From: Phycisphaerales bacterium
GTDB lineage: Bacteria; Planctomycetota; Phycisphaerae; Phycisphaerales; UBA1924
Direction: 5' to 3'
DNA: 64,000 nucleotides
NCBI GenBank assembly: GCA_947459215.1
Contig: CANHCQ010000008.1
Span: 62,001-126,000, forward strand
In this document: positions 25,848 through 33,677 of the stretch, piece after piece
Layout: every line of letters begins with the position of its first letter
How positions within the stretch are numbered: position 1 is the stretch's first letter
Made by a program: the position numbers and the translations under genes
Notes under the pieces: generated by a model
What the model saw: only the letters and a program-made list of their open reading frames with translations
Databases searched by the model: none
Told to the model about the DNA's origin: nothing

Positions 25848-27017
25848 TCACACCGCCAAGCCGCGCAGGACGCCGTGGGCGTTTTCGTTCTTGAACTCGA
25901 GCGTGTACTCGCCCAGCATCTGGCCCGCGGTCGCGTCGCCGGTGGCGGCCAGCGGCTTGAACGCGAAGCTGCGCCCCGCCAGCGGCATGACGCTGATGCG
26001 GGAGGAATCGAGCAGCAGCATCGAATCCGTGGGCACGGCGCGGCTGAGGATGACGCGGCAGACGCCGAAGTCGCTCTCATACACGCTCACCAGGTCGCGG
26101 TACTTGCTGTCCTCGGGCGTGTAGGCCCGCGACCCGGTGGCGAAGCCGTTGATGCGGCGCTTCTGCGCTCCGTTCACGACGATGGTGTCGATCTTGCCCT
26201 GGCTCTGCTCCCAGATGAGGCGCAGGGCGGCGTTGAGCACCGGCTCGCTCAGTTCGTTGTTGCCCGCGCCGCCGCCGGTGGGGATGCCGCCGGTGTTGGG
26301 CTGAAACTGGTTGGTGGCAATCTGCCGGATGATGCCGTTCATCGTGCGGCGGACGCCGGTCGCTCCTTGGGGCGACGCCGCAGCGGCGGTGCCGGCGATC
26401 ACGCAGCTCTCCAGGTCGCGGAGTAGTTCGCGCAGCCGCTCCTGCTTCTGGTACTCCACTTCATCACTCACCGCGTGCTGCCGCGCGGCCCGCATCGAGC
26501 CCGACACTTCCACCGTCGCCGAGAAGATCTGGGTGTAGTTCGCCTTGCGGACGCGGTTGGTGAACCGGGCGTTGACGGCATCCGCCCCTTCGAGCGCCGC
26601 GTTGCCGAGGATGAAAAGTCGGCGGCCGTTGGTGAGTGCGACTCTGGTCGTGCCGCCGTAGCCGCGGACGACGGTGAGCGTGTTGCCGCTGATGGCGGTG
26701 ATGAGCATCACCTCCGTGCTCGCGTCGGGGCGGACCTGATCGCCGATCTGGAAGCGTGTGCCGTTGGCGACCGTCAGACTCGTCGCGTTGGTCGCGTCGG
26801 GCGTGAACGTGGTCTGGTTCAGCGTGTCGGTGTTGGGCAGCAGTGTGTCCTCGATCCACTCGTGCACCGTGCTCATCGCCGGGCGCTTGGGATCGCCCAA
26901 GTAGTCCAAGAGCGGCGTCTCGAAGGGGCTCACGATGCCCACCAGGTCCGACACGTCTTCCATCAACTCCGGCAGATCCGCGCCCGCCGCGAACGTTGCT
27001 TTCCCCGAATACCCCAT
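25848..27017 (-). CDS. Phage major capsid protein (SU10 type)
   Basis: 389 residues; AAGGAG before the ATG at 27017. Features match the SU10 major-capsid/DUF5309 group of HK97-fold proteins: an N-terminal DVSDLVGIVSPFETPLLDYLG stretch in abbreviated form (DVSDLVGIVSPFETPLL), a beta insert with SLTVANGTRFQIGDQVRP, the long helix VEYQKQERLRELLRDLE, and a C-terminal AGQMLGEYTLEFKNENAHG. Length is normal for the family and there is no frameshift, so it could still form capsids. It follows the scaffold-like gene and precedes the connector-like gene, as in tailed-phage head modules. Confidence 0.85.
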   Translation of the reverse strand: MGYSGKATFAAGADLPELMEDVSDLVGIVSPFETPLLDYLGDPKRPAMSTVHEWIEDTLLPNTDTLNQTTFTPDATNATSLTVANGTRFQIGDQVRPDASTEVMLITAISGNTLTVVRGYGGTTRVALTNGRRLFILGNAALEGADAVNARFTNRVRKANYTQIFSATVEVSGSMRAARQHAVSDEVEYQKQERLRELLRDLESCVIAGTAAAASPQGATGVRRTMNGIIRQIATNQFQPNTGGIPTGGGAGNNELSEPVLNAALRLIWEQSQGKIDTIVVNGAQKRRINGFATGSRAYTPEDSKYRDLVSVYESDFGVCRVILSRAVPTDSMLLLDSSRISVMPLAGRSFAFKPLAATGDATAGQMLGEYTLEFKNENAHGVLRGLAV

Positions 27018-27074
27018 GTGCAACTCCTTCTGTTGAAACTCGAATCGAAACCTGAATCACTTTCCACACATCAC

Positions 27075-27177
27075 CAGTGGGACCGGCCTCCGGCCGGTCT
27101 TCACGCGTCCGACTCGTGGACCGGCTAGAAGCCGGTCCTACTGGGTCTTTTGGACCGGCTGGAAGCCGGTCCTACTG
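27075..27177. repeat. GACCGGC-family repeat cluster
   Basis: Three hairpins: CAGTGGGACCGGCCTCCGG... (27075-27099), GGACCGGCTAGAAGCCGGTCC (27117-27144) and GGACCGGCTGGAAGCCGGTCC (27151-27177), the outer pair oriented as inverted repeats. The last CAGTAG overlaps the end of the scaffold-like gene and supplies its final codon and stop. Confidence 0.88.
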
Positions 27178-27681
27178 ATTGCCGCGCCGGGCTTGCAGGT
27201 AGCGCAGGAGCGCCCGTCGATCGCCCGAGGCCCGCGCTTCGTCCGCGAGCGCGGAAAGTGCTTCTCCCCCGCGGCTCGTTTCGGGGCTCATGACCCCGGC
27301 ACCACCCGTTGCGCTTCGGCGCTGCTCGAACAGGAACGGCTTGCTGCGCTGCATCTCGTCGATGACGGCGTCCAGCTCCTCGGGCCCACGGTCCTTCATC
27401 GCCGCCTCGACCATCATCACCGCGATCTCGACGTCGATCGCGCCCGCCGCACTCACCGCCAACTCGACGCCGCGGCGTCGCTCGTTTGCGGCCAGTGCCT
27501 CGCGGGTCTGCTCCAGCGTGGCTCGCACGTCGGTGAGAGAGCGCTCGAGTTCCGCCAACTTGCCCTCGGCTTCGAGGGCGCGAGCCCGCCAGTTGATCTC
27601 GTCGGTCACGATCTGCTTCTCGGCGGCGGTTGCTCCACCTTCACCCGGCTCGCCGCCGGTTCCGCCCATCTCGTCCGCCAT
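27172..27681 (-). CDS. Phage scaffold-like coiled-coil protein
   Basis: 169 residues starting MADEMGGTGGEPGEGG. A central heptad-rich helix (ARALEAEGKLAELERSLTDV then ATLEQTREALAANERRR) and an acidic, disordered N-terminus are typical of phage scaffolding proteins, and it sits between portal and major capsid genes where scaffolds usually are. The last glutamine codon and the TAG stop (27172-27174) are inside a palindromic repeat, so the original C-terminus may have been longer. Confidence 0.65.
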   Translation of the reverse strand: MADEMGGTGGEPGEGGATAAEKQIVTDEINWRARALEAEGKLAELERSLTDVRATLEQTREALAANERRRGVELAVSAAGAIDVEIAVMMVEAAMKDRGPEELDAVIDEMQRSKPFLFEQRRSATGGAGVMSPETSRGGEALSALADEARASGDRRALLRYLQARRGNQ

Positions 27682-27732
27682 CACATCCCCCTTTCCGCGG
27701 CATCGCCGCTGTCCTTTGTGTTTCCGGTGCTC

Positions 27733-27757
27733 CAGTGGGACCGGCCTCCGGCCGGTC
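27733..27757. repeat. GACCGGC-family repeat
   Basis: CAGTGGGACCGGCCTCCGG followed by CCGGTC, identical to 12283-12307 and 27075-27099, in the 85-bp gap between portal and scaffold-like genes. Confidence 0.88.
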
Positions 27758-27766
27758 ATCCCGCGC

Positions 27767-29323
27767 TCACACCGCCCCGTTGTCCCGCGGCGTGTACCCG
27801 AGCTCTTCCAGCACCCGCCCCGGCGCGACACCGAGGCGCACCTTCCCCTCTGCCGCCTGGATCTCATCTCGCGCGTCCTGCGGCAAGGGATCCGGCCAGT
27901 CGATCTTCACGCCGCGGTCTTCCTCGCGGGTTTTCAGGATGCCCAGCCAATCCAGTGCGGCGAGCATCAGCCGCGACGCCTCCGCGAGCCCGCGGCCGTA
28001 GGTCACTTGCTTCCTCGCCGTGCGCGCGAGCAACCCCATCAGTGTCACCCGCAGCGCCGTCGCGCTCGACAGGTTGCCGACCTTGCCCTGCACCACACCG
28101 GTGGCTAGTGGGGGCACGCCGCTGATCTTGTCCATCGCGTTGCGGATCGCCTCGAAGTGCGCATCCTCGCTGGGGCTGGCGCTGTCGCCGCCGAACTCCT
28201 GCACGCTCGCGCCAGGCTCGTCGGTGGTGATCATCACGCCCGGACCGATCGCGAGCGCCTCGCAGGTGTCGAAGCCCCGCATGACATACATCTTGAAGCT
28301 CTGCATCGCCAGCCGGTACGCGCGATCGCTCATCCGCGTGTTCAACTCGTCCTGCAGCGGGATCAACGGCTCGACCTCGCTGAGCCCCTCGAAGCGGAAG
28401 GGCTGGCTCACGTTCTGGATGTGCACCACCGGCACGCGCCCCGCGCTCCAGACGATGGGCTCGTCGGCGACGAGCGTGTCGCCCTCGTAGCGCTGGCGGT
28501 GCGTGGCGGAAAGGATCTCGGTGACGGCGGTGCGGGCCCGGCGCGGCGTGGCCTCGCGCAGCACGAGTTGGCGCAGGAACCCGATCGGGCCCGAATGGCC
28601 GGCGCGATCCGGTTCGTTTTCCTCGCGGTCGAAGCGGACGATGTACGCCAGCAGCCTGCGATAGTCCGCGCCATCGGCGATCGAGGTGCCCCGACGCGGC
28701 TCGATGATCTCGATCCGCAGCGGCGGAGCGTTGCGCAGCCGTTCGTCGAGTTGCTCGAGCGACAGCGGCTCGCGCACCCGCCGCGGCCGCGGCTCATCGA
28801 CGCGGACGAGCAGATCCACGTGCCCGAAGACATGCCCGAGCAGGGCCATATCGGTGAGGAGGCCAATCCCGCCGTTGGTCTCCCACAAGGCGTCGAGCGC
28901 TCGCTCGACCGCGGCGCGGGTCTCTTCATCCCGCGCGGTGCTGACAAAGCGGATGGGGCGGGCGAAGAGGAAGTCGATCATCGAGTGGACACGCCAGGCG
29001 ATGTCGTTCTCGATGACCACTTCCTTCTCGCCGCGGAGACGATCGTCCACAAGCCCCCCACCCCCACTCCCACCACCCAACCCGCTCGTGGACCCCGCCA
29101 TCCCGCGGAGGCGCGCCGGCAGGCCGATCTCCTGGCCCTGGCCGTACCACGCGCGCCGCGCCCGCCCCATGCCGATGCCACCCGAAGTTCCTGAGGACAA
29201 CTCGTTGCGGTAGTACTGCCACAGCTTGTCGAAGCGCGGCACGCGCCGGGTTGCATGCTCGCGCCACGCCAGCTCCACCGCCGCGTCGTTCAGTCCCGCA
29301 TCTCGAAACGGTTGCAGTCGCAT
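27767..29323 (-). CDS. Phage portal protein (SPP1 gp6 type)
   Basis: 518 residues; GGGGGTG precedes the ATG at 29323. Features of SPP1-type portals: VENDIAWRVHSMIDFLF-like segment near residue 110 (VIENDIAWRVHSMIDFLFA), FGHVDLLVRVDE in the stem region, VPVVHIQNVSQPFRFEGLSE and an SDRAYRLAMQSFKMYVMRG helix, then DKISGVPPLATGVVQGKVGN before the crown. A glycine-rich insertion (GSTSGLGGGSGGGG) near residue 80 is unusual. It is the first gene of the cassette; no terminase or protease gene precedes it in this window. Confidence 0.85.
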   Translation of the reverse strand: MRLQPFRDAGLNDAAVELAWREHATRRVPRFDKLWQYYRNELSSGTSGGIGMGRARRAWYGQGQEIGLPARLRGMAGSTSGLGGGSGGGGLVDDRLRGEKEVVIENDIAWRVHSMIDFLFARPIRFVSTARDEETRAAVERALDALWETNGGIGLLTDMALLGHVFGHVDLLVRVDEPRPRRVREPLSLEQLDERLRNAPPLRIEIIEPRRGTSIADGADYRRLLAYIVRFDREENEPDRAGHSGPIGFLRQLVLREATPRRARTAVTEILSATHRQRYEGDTLVADEPIVWSAGRVPVVHIQNVSQPFRFEGLSEVEPLIPLQDELNTRMSDRAYRLAMQSFKMYVMRGFDTCEALAIGPGVMITTDEPGASVQEFGGDSASPSEDAHFEAIRNAMDKISGVPPLATGVVQGKVGNLSSATALRVTLMGLLARTARKQVTYGRGLAEASRLMLAALDWLGILKTREEDRGVKIDWPDPLPQDARDEIQAAEGKVRLGVAPGRVLEELGYTPRDNGAV

Positions 29324-29393
29324 CGGTCACCCCCATCAACCGGTCGGGGTGTGCCTTTCACACGCCCGCCATAGAGGAACCGAGGACCACGCT

Positions 29394-29535
29394 TGTGCGC
29401 ACAACGGCGCCGTTGTGCGCGCGACTTTTCCCGCGCAACCCAAGCGGACGCACGCCACTACGAAAATCTCACAATCCGCCAAGGTGGCCCACAAACTGTC
29501 GCTCGCCTGTGCGCACAACGACGTCGTTTGCAAGC
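29394..29535. promoter_or_regulatory. Two composite palindromes, possible operators
   Basis: Copy 1 (29394-29420) holds the perfect 24-bp palindrome GCGCACAACGGC/GCCGTTGTGCGC. Copy 2 (29509-29535) repeats TGTGCGCACAACG and has AACGAC/GTCGTT at its centre. The central bases changed in both arms, keeping each centre palindromic. They lie 115 bp apart in the gap between the portal gene and a plus-strand lipoprotein gene. The rest of 29324-29741 holds no gene I can support. Confidence 0.55.
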
Positions 29536-29741
29536 CTTCATTTGGCCCGCTGGTTCTTTGGCCCTTTGGCCCTTTGTTCGTTGGCCATTTCTTCGTGTCG
29601 AATCGCGCGAACCGTGCCCAAGGCACACTCGTATCGGAACTTAGAGCAAGCAGCGGCCCCTCAGCAAGGCCGCGGAATGATCCATCTCCTCTCTCTTTGG
29701 TGTGCCGCCTGCCTCAACGGGCGGTACACTTGTTTTTGACC

Positions 29742-29999
29742 ATGCACCAGCCGCCTCCATTCCGCTCTCCGAAACACCCTCGCTCCGGCCGCTTCTTTTT
29801 GGTCGGTGTTTGGGTGTGCCTTGGCGGGTCGCTTCTGGCCATCGGTGGTTGTGCGGATCCATTGCTCGCACCCGACGAGCCTCGAAGCCAATACGACCGC
29901 TACGACGCTGCCCGGGACCAGCGAGCGGCGTCGACGTACTTCGATGAGTTCGGGTACTCGCGGCCGAACCTCCGCGGGCGGCTGTTGCCGCGGGAATGA
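29742..29999 (+). CDS. Small lipoprotein
   Basis: 85 residues. A basic N-terminus, hydrophobic segment (FFLVGVWVCLGGSLLAIGGC) ending in a lipobox IGGC, then a polar tail PLLAPDEPRSQYDRYDAARD and YFDEFGYSRPNLRGRLLPRE. The tyrosine- and arginine-rich tail is short and probably extended. Family not recognised. The ATG at 29742 is the only start that puts the signal at the front. Confidence 0.65.
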   Translation: MHQPPPFRSPKHPRSGRFFLVGVWVCLGGSLLAIGGCADPLLAPDEPRSQYDRYDAARDQRAASTYFDEFGYSRPNLRGRLLPRE

Positions 30000-30379
30000 G
30001 TGTTCTCGGTCGCGACTTGCGCTCTCGCGCCGGTCCGAATCACCGGAAACTCTGGAAATCTTTACCGCCTGTGCGGCGTTGTGTCGCTCAGAGAGTTGGT
30101 GGTGTTTGTGTGTGTAGCACTGTCTCTTGTGGTGGTGCGTCGCGCGGATACGACCTGTTGGAGAAGCACTTCGTGCGCTCGTCGCGCACTTCACTCGGGC
30201 TCGCCAAAAAGCCTAAAGTTCTGGTGAAGAAAGCGCACAAAACCATGCATGTCGTCGCGCATGGAAGTCGATGAAAGTGCGTGTAACTCAAACGTGCCGC
30301 TTGCCCGAACGGACTCGCGCGGCGACACTGGAGAGATCGCGAGCTGGTTTCTCGAAACCACTCGCCTGAAGGAACGCGG
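30000..30379. other. 380-bp region without a supported gene
   Basis: Less GC-rich than its surroundings. It includes GCGCACAAAACCATGC at 30234-30249, whose GCGCACAA echoes the palindromes at 29394 and 29509, and a run of tg/gtg-rich sequence near 30100. Short open frames exist but show no coding pattern. It presumably carries the promoter of the amidase gene. Confidence 0.3.
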
Positions 30380-31039
30380 ATGGCTCGTCGAACCTCATCC
30401 CGCCGCGACATGATCTCACCCCGGACCCGCAATGTCTGGGGCGCGTTGCTCGCCACCCTGACGGTGCTCGGCGGCACGCTCTACGCCCTTGATTCCAAGG
30501 CCGCGCCCCGCGCCGATGGCGTCTCGCTCCCGGCCCTGCTCGCCCCGACTTCCACCGCTGGCGTCGAGGTCGTCTTCAACACCAAGACGCCCGTCCAGAA
30601 GAACCGCTGGCAGTCGATCATCATCCACCACTCCGCCTCCCCCTACGCCACCCCCGAATCCCTCGACCAGGACGCCCGCTCGTCCGGCCTCGTCGGCCTC
30701 GGCGATCACTTCGTGATCGGCAACGGCAACGGCATGGCCGACGGCGAACTCCACGTCGGCGCCCGCTGGCTCAAGCAGCAGCCCGGTGCCCACACCGGCG
30801 GCAAGCAGGGTGACTGGTACAACAAGAACGCCATCGGGATCCGTCTCGTCGGCAACGGCGAGCGCGGCCGCTTCAGCGACGCCCAGATGCGCCGCCTGCT
30901 CCAGCTCGTCGACGCCCTCGCCAAGGAACTCGACGTCGCCAAGGACCGCATCGTCCTCGCCGACGATGTCGCCAAGGGTTCTGGCCCGGGCCGCTTCTTC
31001 CCCGCGGCGTCGTTCCGCGAACAGCTCGCGGCCCGCTGA
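30380..31039 (+). CDS. Secreted N-acetylmuramoyl-L-alanine amidase
   Basis: 219 residues; GAAGGAA ribosome site. One N-terminal membrane/signal helix (VWGALLATLTVLGGTLYAL), then an amidase-2/PGRP fold: zinc histidine in SIIIHHSASPYATPE, DHFVIGNGNGMADGELHVG, GAHTGG with the second histidine, and NAIGIRLVGNGERGRFSDAQ. It should cleave the bond between MurNAc and L-Ala in peptidoglycan. The usual third ligand and catalytic lysine region (DDVAKGSGPGRFFP) is short. A terminator follows closely. Confidence 0.85.
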   Translation: MARRTSSRRDMISPRTRNVWGALLATLTVLGGTLYALDSKAAPRADGVSLPALLAPTSTAGVEVVFNTKTPVQKNRWQSIIIHHSASPYATPESLDQDARSSGLVGLGDHFVIGNGNGMADGELHVGARWLKQQPGAHTGGKQGDWYNKNAIGIRLVGNGERGRFSDAQMRRLLQLVDALAKELDVAKDRIVLADDVAKGSGPGRFFPAASFREQLAAR

Positions 31040-31063
31040 GCACACAACAACTCCGATCACACC

Positions 31064-31090
31064 AACCGCCCGGCAACGGGCGGTTTTCGT
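31064..31090 (+). terminator. Terminator of the amidase gene
   Basis: 9-bp perfect stem AACCGCCCG/CGGGCGGTT with loop GCAA, followed by TTCGTTTCG. It lies 25 bp after the stop. Confidence 0.8.
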
Positions 31091-31094
31091 TTCG

Positions 31095-31257
31095 GCGCCT
31101 CCTCTCCCCGCGTGCGGGGAGAGGACCGCTTCGCCGCAGACGAAGCAGGTGAGGGGATCGCGCACACCTCGTCGCACCGACGTCCGAGCGCCCAACACCC
31201 CTCCCCGGTCTCGCTGCGCTCGACCACCCCTCCCCGCTTCGCGGGGCGGGGAGGCGC
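31095..31257. repeat. ~165-bp element, copy 2
   Basis: 163 bp from GCGCCTCC to GGAGGCGC, opposite in orientation to copies 1 and 3. End hairpins CCCCGCGTGCGGGG and CCCCGCTTCGCGGGG and interior CCCCTCCCCGGTCTCGCTGC are conserved. Confidence 0.88.
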
Positions 31258-31282
31258 GGGAGCACTGTTCTCTAGGGGTCCT

Positions 31283-31915
31283 TCAGACCTTCGTCGCCTG
31301 CTCCACATGCTCGCACCGACGCTTGGCTTCCTGCACGAGGGCGTCGCACTTGGCGAGCACATCGCTCTTCCGCGTCGGGGGCAGGTCGCCGACATTGATG
31401 CGCACGTTCCACGCGGCACTGCGGGCCGTCGCTTCGGCCAGCACCGCCGCGATCCCAAGGTCGCTCCGCAGGTACTTGTTGGTGATCGGAGCCAGCCGCT
31501 CAAAGTCCTTCAGCAGTTCGATCGACTGCAGCAGCACCGTCCACGGCACCTCGACCGCGCGCTCCACCGCCGGCCCCATCTCGCGCACGCGGCGTACATC
31601 CTCCGGCGGCAACTTCTGCAGCTCGTTCAACACCGCATACGCCGCCGCGTCTTCCTGAGCCAGATCGAGCAGGTGTGCCCGCGATTTCTCCAGCGTCTCG
31701 ATCGCCGCCTGCAGCTCGCCCTGCTGCTCGAGCAGGTTCTTCTTCCCGATCGAGTAGTTCACGACCATCTGGGCCAACGCCGCCGACAACGCCCCGACCG
31801 CCGACGCGACCGCCCCGCCGCCGGGTGCGGGCGTCTTGGCGCCGACCGCGGCGAGAAACTCTGAGAGCCGCATGTCACTGAACGCTGGAGATGGCTGCGG
31901 TGCTTGAGACGCCAT
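31283..31915 (-). CDS. Cyclodeaminase/cyclohydrolase-family protein
   Basis: 210 residues. The segment MRLSEFLAAVGAKTPAPGGG is the hallmark start of the formiminotransferase-cyclodeaminase C-terminal family, followed by an all-helical body (SAVGALSAALAQMVVNYSIG, VRRVREMGPAVERAVEVPW). Relatives act on formimino- or methenyl-tetrahydrofolate in histidine or one-carbon metabolism; without a transferase domain or hut genes nearby the exact reaction is uncertain. Start placed at the ATG at 31915 (MASQAP); an alternative at 31873 begins at the conserved MRLSEF. Confidence 0.83.
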   Translation of the reverse strand: MASQAPQPSPAFSDMRLSEFLAAVGAKTPAPGGGAVASAVGALSAALAQMVVNYSIGKKNLLEQQGELQAAIETLEKSRAHLLDLAQEDAAAYAVLNELQKLPPEDVRRVREMGPAVERAVEVPWTVLLQSIELLKDFERLAPITNKYLRSDLGIAAVLAEATARSAAWNVRINVGDLPPTRKSDVLAKCDALVQEAKRRCEHVEQATKV

Positions 31916-31977
31916 GCACGGAGCGTAGACAAATCCCTGCCCCACTGCTCCACTCCCGGACTGCTCCACTTCCGCCC

Positions 31978-33639
31978 TCAATGCCTCCGCACGGTCACGT
32001 ACATCCAGAACGTGTACCCCGCCAGCAGCAGCACACCACCCCAGAGGAGCCCCAGCCCCGGCCAGCCATGCGCGTGGGTGAGTTGCTGCCCGCCCGCGAT
32101 CGTGATGACACAGAGCAGCGCGGGGAAGAACGACCAGAGGTACACCGTCAGCGGCAGGCTCTTGCTGAACCGAAGCGCCGTCACCGCACCCGTGAGCAGC
32201 ATGACAAGGCAGCTCACCGAGAGCGCGACGCGATCGTTCTGCTTGCCCAGGATCTCGCGATCGAGGTCGGCGAGCTCACGCCGCAGCTCGCTGGTGATGA
32301 CCCTGATCGTGCTCGAGTCCTTCGTGGCGTCGCCTTCTCCCAGAAGCTCGATCGAGGTCATCTTGAGCAATCGCTCCGCCTGCGACTGCGGCGCTCGCAG
32401 CGAGCCAATGGTGAGGCGCTCACGCTTGGTGGTCTCGCCGCGGTCCGAACCCAGGGCGGCGCTGCCGGCCTCGCGGAGTTCCAACCGCAGCAGCATCCCG
32501 CCGCCGATTGTCGGGTCCTCGGAGAAATCCGGCGCCAGGATGACACTGCGTCCGGAATGCCGCACGCCTGCACCGGCATCGCTGCCGCGGAGCACGTCAA
32601 CGGTTGCGACTTCTCCCCGCGGCACAACCGTCCACGCCCGGCCGGGGCCGTTCTGCAGCGAGCGGCCACTGACCACCACCTGCCGCCCCGCGCTGTCGAG
32701 CAGCGTGAAGGATCCCGCCACCGACAACGCCCGCTGGAACTCCTCGACCGCTCGCTCGCGAGCAACTTCGGTGGCGAGCTGGCGACGACGCTGATCGATC
32801 CAGTTCATGCGCTCGGGCCGCTTGTGCAGCGCGCGCAGCTCGTCGGACCGCAGGAACTTCGGGTCGTCCGCCAGTGTTGCGGGGACAGTGAGCGACACCG
32901 GCAATGTCCGCCCGGTGACAAGTCCGGTCTTCGCGTCCTTGCTGACAAAGTCCTCGAAACGCATCGCCAGACGCGTCGTTGGTCCGCTGTCGCCCTGGCT
33001 TGGCTGCGGGAACAACCAGATCGTGGCGCGGCTTGCCGTGCCCTCGCTCACGACGTTTCCGCTCGGATCACGCTCCAACACCGCCGGCCGCGCCAGCACC
33101 ACCGCCGAGCTCGCACCACTGGCCGGATCAACCTCGATCCGCTGGGCTCGATCGGCAAAGACCAGGAACTTCTTCAGATCCACGCTCTGCCCGCGATTGA
33201 TGTTGGTCGCGAGGAGCTTGGCGATGTCCTCGGTGATCATCTGCCGCATCGTCTGCAGGAAGCGGGGAATGACCTGATCCGACAGCGCCGTCATGCCGAC
33301 GAACAGCACCAACCCGAGCGCCGCCGCGGGCAGAAGGAGCGACCGGTGCGACACACCGCCCGATGCCGCGGCCACGAACTCGTTGTCCGTGCTCAGCCGG
33401 TAATACACCAGCGAACTCGCAAAGCACCCCGCGAACGGCAGTGCATACGCCAACATCGGTGGAATCGACAGCAGTGTGTACTTGATCGCGTCCAGCGGCC
33501 CGAGCCTGCCGTCGGCCAACGGCTTGATGGTCGCCGCGAACGCGATGACGCTGACCAATACCGCCGCCGTGATCACCACCGTCCGGGTGAGCTCCCAGAA
33601 GATTGAGGTCCAGAGGGTGATGGGTTGGGGGCGGGCCAT
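31978..33639 (-). CDS. LptF/LptG-family lipopolysaccharide export permease
   Basis: 553 residues, well above the usual 350-400. N-terminal helices (WELTRTVVITAAVLVSVIAF, AIKYTLLSIPPMLAYALPFAG) include the LptFG signature region, and C-terminal helices (VALSVSCLVMLLTGAVTALRF onward) complete the six expected. The large middle part is periplasmic and beta-rich, longer than normal. LptF/G form the membrane channel of the LPS-extracting ABC transporter. The ATG at 33639 is chosen because upstream sequence is not membrane-like. gatB ends 38 bp upstream. Confidence 0.8.
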   Translation of the reverse strand: MARPQPITLWTSIFWELTRTVVITAAVLVSVIAFAATIKPLADGRLGPLDAIKYTLLSIPPMLAYALPFAGCFASSLVYYRLSTDNEFVAAASGGVSHRSLLLPAAALGLVLFVGMTALSDQVIPRFLQTMRQMITEDIAKLLATNINRGQSVDLKKFLVFADRAQRIEVDPASGASSAVVLARPAVLERDPSGNVVSEGTASRATIWLFPQPSQGDSGPTTRLAMRFEDFVSKDAKTGLVTGRTLPVSLTVPATLADDPKFLRSDELRALHKRPERMNWIDQRRRQLATEVARERAVEEFQRALSVAGSFTLLDSAGRQVVVSGRSLQNGPGRAWTVVPRGEVATVDVLRGSDAGAGVRHSGRSVILAPDFSEDPTIGGGMLLRLELREAGSAALGSDRGETTKRERLTIGSLRAPQSQAERLLKMTSIELLGEGDATKDSSTIRVITSELRRELADLDREILGKQNDRVALSVSCLVMLLTGAVTALRFSKSLPLTVYLWSFFPALLCVITIAGGQQLTHAHGWPGLGLLWGGVLLLAGYTFWMYVTVRRH

Positions 33640-33677
33640 GGGGAAGGGGTGAGGTGTGAGGTGTGAGGGGAGGGCAA

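Noticed and set aside
23169-29323. Complete prophage
   Set aside because: No integrase, terminase, replication or lysis genes and no att-like direct repeats were seen at the borders.
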